From NCBI GenBank assembly GCA_900543875.1, contig UQSV01000040.1, forward strand, positions 1 through 16,097: a stretch of 16,097 nt of DNA. The letters run 5' to 3'. Below the pieces are notes generated by a model, which saw only the letters and a program-made list of their open reading frames with translations, did no database searches and was not told the origin of the DNA. Made by a program: the position numbers and the translations under genes. The DNA comes from an uncultured Coriobacteriaceae bacterium. GTDB taxonomy: Bacteria; Actinomycetota; Coriobacteriia; Coriobacteriales; Atopobiaceae. Below, piece by piece: positions 14,191-16,097 of this stretch (position 1 is the first letter of the stretch; every line of letters starts with the position of its first letter).

Positions 14191-15324
14191 ATGGGTAGCG
14201 GCAACAAGCCGTCTGGCAAGGTCGTTCGCGTAAGCACGACGTCACGCACCTACGACGTGTATGTGGTACCCGGCATTCTCGACTCTTGCGGCGAGCTCAT
14301 TTCCAAGGCGGCCGGCGGCGAGCATGCGCTCGTCGTCTCCGAGACCAACGTTGCTCCGATCTACCTCGAGCGCGTTGCCTCCTCTCTCGTAAGCGCCGGA
14401 TACGAGGTTTCGAGCCATATCTTCCCGGCTGGCGAGGCCTCCAAACGCGCCGGTACCTGGGCGGCTTGCCTCGAGGCGGCTGCCGAGGCGGGTCTTACCC
14501 GTGATGATGTGATCGTTGCCCTGGGCGGCGGCGTCACCGGAGACATCGCGGGGTTTGCCGGCGCCAGCTACATGCGCGGTTGCGCCGTGGCGCAGATTCC
14601 CACGAGCCTGCTAGCCATGGTCGACTCGTCGGTGGGCGGCAAGACGGCCATCGACCTTGCGGCCGGGAAAAACCTCGCGGGCGCCTTCTGGCAGCCCCGC
14701 GTCGTTATCGCAGACCCCCGTTGCCTCTCCACGATCGGCCACGACCTCTTCACCGACTCTTGCGGCGAGGTCATCAAACACGGCGTACTGGCAGACCCGA
14801 ACCTCTTCGAAAGCCTCGAGACCAAGCCGCTCAACGCGCCTGGATACGACGAAGCCATGCTCGCGGACATCATCGCCCGAAACGTCGAGATCAAGCGCAA
14901 CGTGGTCGACGCCGACGAGCGGGAGCGGGGCCTGCGCCAGACGCTCAACCTCGGCCACACGATTGGTCACGCCGTTGAGGCCGCGAGCGACTTCACCCTT
15001 GGCCATGGCACCTGCGTAGCACTTGGCCTATGCGCCATCGCCCGCGCGGCCGCCGCAATGGGAGAGCTCGCCAAGCAGGACAGCGAGCGCATCGAGCGCG
15101 TCGTTGCCGCACACGGGCTTCCCACCGACACCGACCTTGACCACGAGACGATCGTGCGACTCGCGCACTCCGACAAGAAGCGTCACGGAGACGGCGTGAA
15201 CGTCGTGCTGCCGCGCGCCATCGGCTCCGTCGAGGTGCGCCGCATGTCGATGGGCGAGTTCGCAGAGCTCGTCGACGCAGGCTGCGGCACTGCCACCTGC
15301 GGAACGACGGCACACCTCGCCTAA
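14191..15324 (+). CDS. aroB: 3-dehydroquinate synthase
   Basis: It converts DAHP to 3-dehydroquinate, the second shikimate step, with NAD and a divalent metal. The 377-residue product shows the NAD-binding GGGVTGDIAGFAGASYMRG at 112-130, the VDSSVGGKTAID stretch at 144-155, and zinc ligands Glu193 (GEVIKHG), His256 (LNLGHTIGH) and His272 (LGHGT). A short Cys-containing C-terminal tail lies beyond the core. The ATG follows the tyrA stop directly; AAGGAGG and GAGG sequences inside the tyrA end serve as ribosome-binding sites. It is a full-length single-domain enzyme. Confidence 0.97.
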   Translation: MGSGNKPSGKVVRVSTTSRTYDVYVVPGILDSCGELISKAAGGEHALVVSETNVAPIYLERVASSLVSAGYEVSSHIFPAGEASKRAGTWAACLEAAAEAGLTRDDVIVALGGGVTGDIAGFAGASYMRGCAVAQIPTSLLAMVDSSVGGKTAIDLAAGKNLAGAFWQPRVVIADPRCLSTIGHDLFTDSCGEVIKHGVLADPNLFESLETKPLNAPGYDEAMLADIIARNVEIKRNVVDADERERGLRQTLNLGHTIGHAVEAASDFTLGHGTCVALGLCAIARAAAAMGELAKQDSERIERVVAAHGLPTDTDLDHETIVRLAHSDKKRHGDGVNVVLPRAIGSVEVRRMSMGEFAELVDAGCGTATCGTTAHLA

Positions 15325-15359
15325 ACCAGAAGATCCATCCCAAGGAGACGCAAGCCCAC

Positions 15360-16097
15360 ATGGACGTACAGATAAACCCACGCGAGCTCACGGGCACCAT
15401 CGACGCCATCGCGAGCAAGTCCATGGCCCACAGGCTGCTCATCTGCGCGGCCCTCTGCCCCGGACCCACCACAATCACGTGCACCACGACCTCCAAGGAC
15501 ATCGAGGCCACCATCGCCTGCCTCGAGGCCCTGGGCGCACGCATCGTGCGCGAGGGCGACCACCTCAAGGTCACGCCCATTCCTGGCACCTCGGCCACCG
15601 ACAACAGGCGCCAGGCAACGACGGGCGCGCTGCTCGACTGCGGCGAGTCTGGCTCGACCCTTCGCTTCATGCTGCCCGTGGCCTGTGCCCTTGGCTGCAA
15701 CGTATCGCTCACGGGCCATGGCCGCCTCGCCGACCGCCCGCTCTCCCCGCTCTACGAGGAGCTCATCGCCGGCGGCTGCGACCTCAGCGAACAGGGCAGC
15801 TTCCCGCTCGCGACGTCGGGCACCCTGCGCGCCGGGCGCTTCGAGCTGCCGGGCAACGTGAGCTCGCAGTACATCAGCGGCCTTCTGCTCGCGTCGCCCC
15901 TGCTCGACGGCCCCTCCGAGGTGTGCGTCACCGAGCCCATCGAGAGCCGCCCCTACGTAAACCTCACCACGAGCGCCCTGCGCTCCTTTGGCGTGCACGT
16001 CGAGGAGATCCGCGACGTCAACACGGCGGGCCAGCGCGTCACGCGCTTCGTGGTCTCCCCCGCCACCCCCTACACCTCCTGCGGGCAGATCACCGTC
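15360..16097 (+). CDS. aroA: 3-phosphoshikimate 1-carboxyvinyltransferase (EPSP synthase), 5' part, runs off the right edge
   Basis: It transfers the enolpyruvyl group of PEP to shikimate 3-phosphate, the sixth shikimate step. The 246 codons present cover the first domain and part of the second; the usual length is about 420-440. Visible motifs: SKSMAHR at 19-25 (Lys20, Arg25), DCGESGSTLRF at 93-103 (the PEP-binding loop, usually GNAGTAMR in the enteric class), GHGRLADRPLSPL at 119-131 (Arg122), and SSQYISGLLLASPLL at 168-182. The GESGST form fits the Gram-positive enzyme group. The ATG at 15360 has AAGGAG about 12 nt upstream, longer than optimal. It starts 35 bp after the aroB stop with no terminator between, so it belongs to the same operon. 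The catalytic Asp and Glu of the C-terminal half lie beyond the window. Confidence 0.95.
   Translation, partial: MDVQINPRELTGTIDAIASKSMAHRLLICAALCPGPTTITCTTTSKDIEATIACLEALGARIVREGDHLKVTPIPGTSATDNRRQATTGALLDCGESGSTLRFMLPVACALGCNVSLTGHGRLADRPLSPLYEELIAGGCDLSEQGSFPLATSGTLRAGRFELPGNVSSQYISGLLLASPLLDGPSEVCVTEPIESRPYVNLTTSALRSFGVHVEEIRDVNTAGQRVTRFVVSPATPYTSCGQITV

Noticed and set aside
1..16097. CRISPR array, defence island, biosynthetic cluster or toxin-antitoxin pair
   Set aside because: No regularly spaced repeats and no genes of these kinds are present; apart from the left 250 bp the content is housekeeping.

Overview
The window is high-GC, tightly packed chromosomal DNA. Gene content, operon order and GC-rich codon use best fit an actinobacterium of class Coriobacteriia (Collinsella/Olsenella/Atopobium-like). 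This placement is inferred from protein style and gene order, not from a marker search.

Positions 1-11812 are read almost entirely from the minus strand; positions 11998-16097 are read from the plus strand. The switch lies in a 185-bp intergenic region with outward-facing promoter-like sites. In minus-strand transcription order, the first unit is a CtpE/Exp7-type cation P-type ATPase (9392-11812), aconitase (6718-9411) and an uncharacterised double zinc-ribbon membrane protein (5729-6721). These three genes overlap by 20 bp and 4 bp. A short gap with a GC palindrome and a promoter candidate separates them from a second unit. That unit is cyclophilin peptidyl-prolyl isomerase (5052-5600), a TPR protein with one membrane segment (3596-5038), mreB, mreC, mreD and the N-terminal half of mrdA (PBP2), together a cell-shape and wall-elongation cluster.

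The PBP2 gene does not finish. Near position 250 its family similarity stops and the frame continues for about 25 codons into unrelated, AT-richer DNA that encodes a CPHCG zinc-knuckle tail. Next comes the start of another minus-strand gene at the left edge, weakly like a DNA polymerase III beta clamp. The left 250 bp therefore looks like the end of an inserted mobile element, a rearrangement, or an assembly chimera. This is the main anomaly of the window.

On the plus strand, tRNA-Arg(CCG) is followed by a strong intrinsic terminator. Then comes an aromatic amino-acid cluster: aroF-type DAHP synthase with an N-terminal regulatory domain, prephenate dehydrogenase (tyrA), 3-dehydroquinate synthase (aroB) and the 5' part of EPSP synthase (aroA), which runs off the right edge. 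These supply the first, second and sixth steps of the shikimate pathway plus the tyrosine branch. The first three genes are nearly contiguous, with ribosome-binding sites inside the preceding gene.

I saw no CRISPR array, rRNA, complete transposase or toxin-antitoxin pair. Most of the window is ordinary housekeeping sequence. The parts worth a second look are the left junction and the two uncharacterised membrane proteins attached to the aconitase and mre operons.
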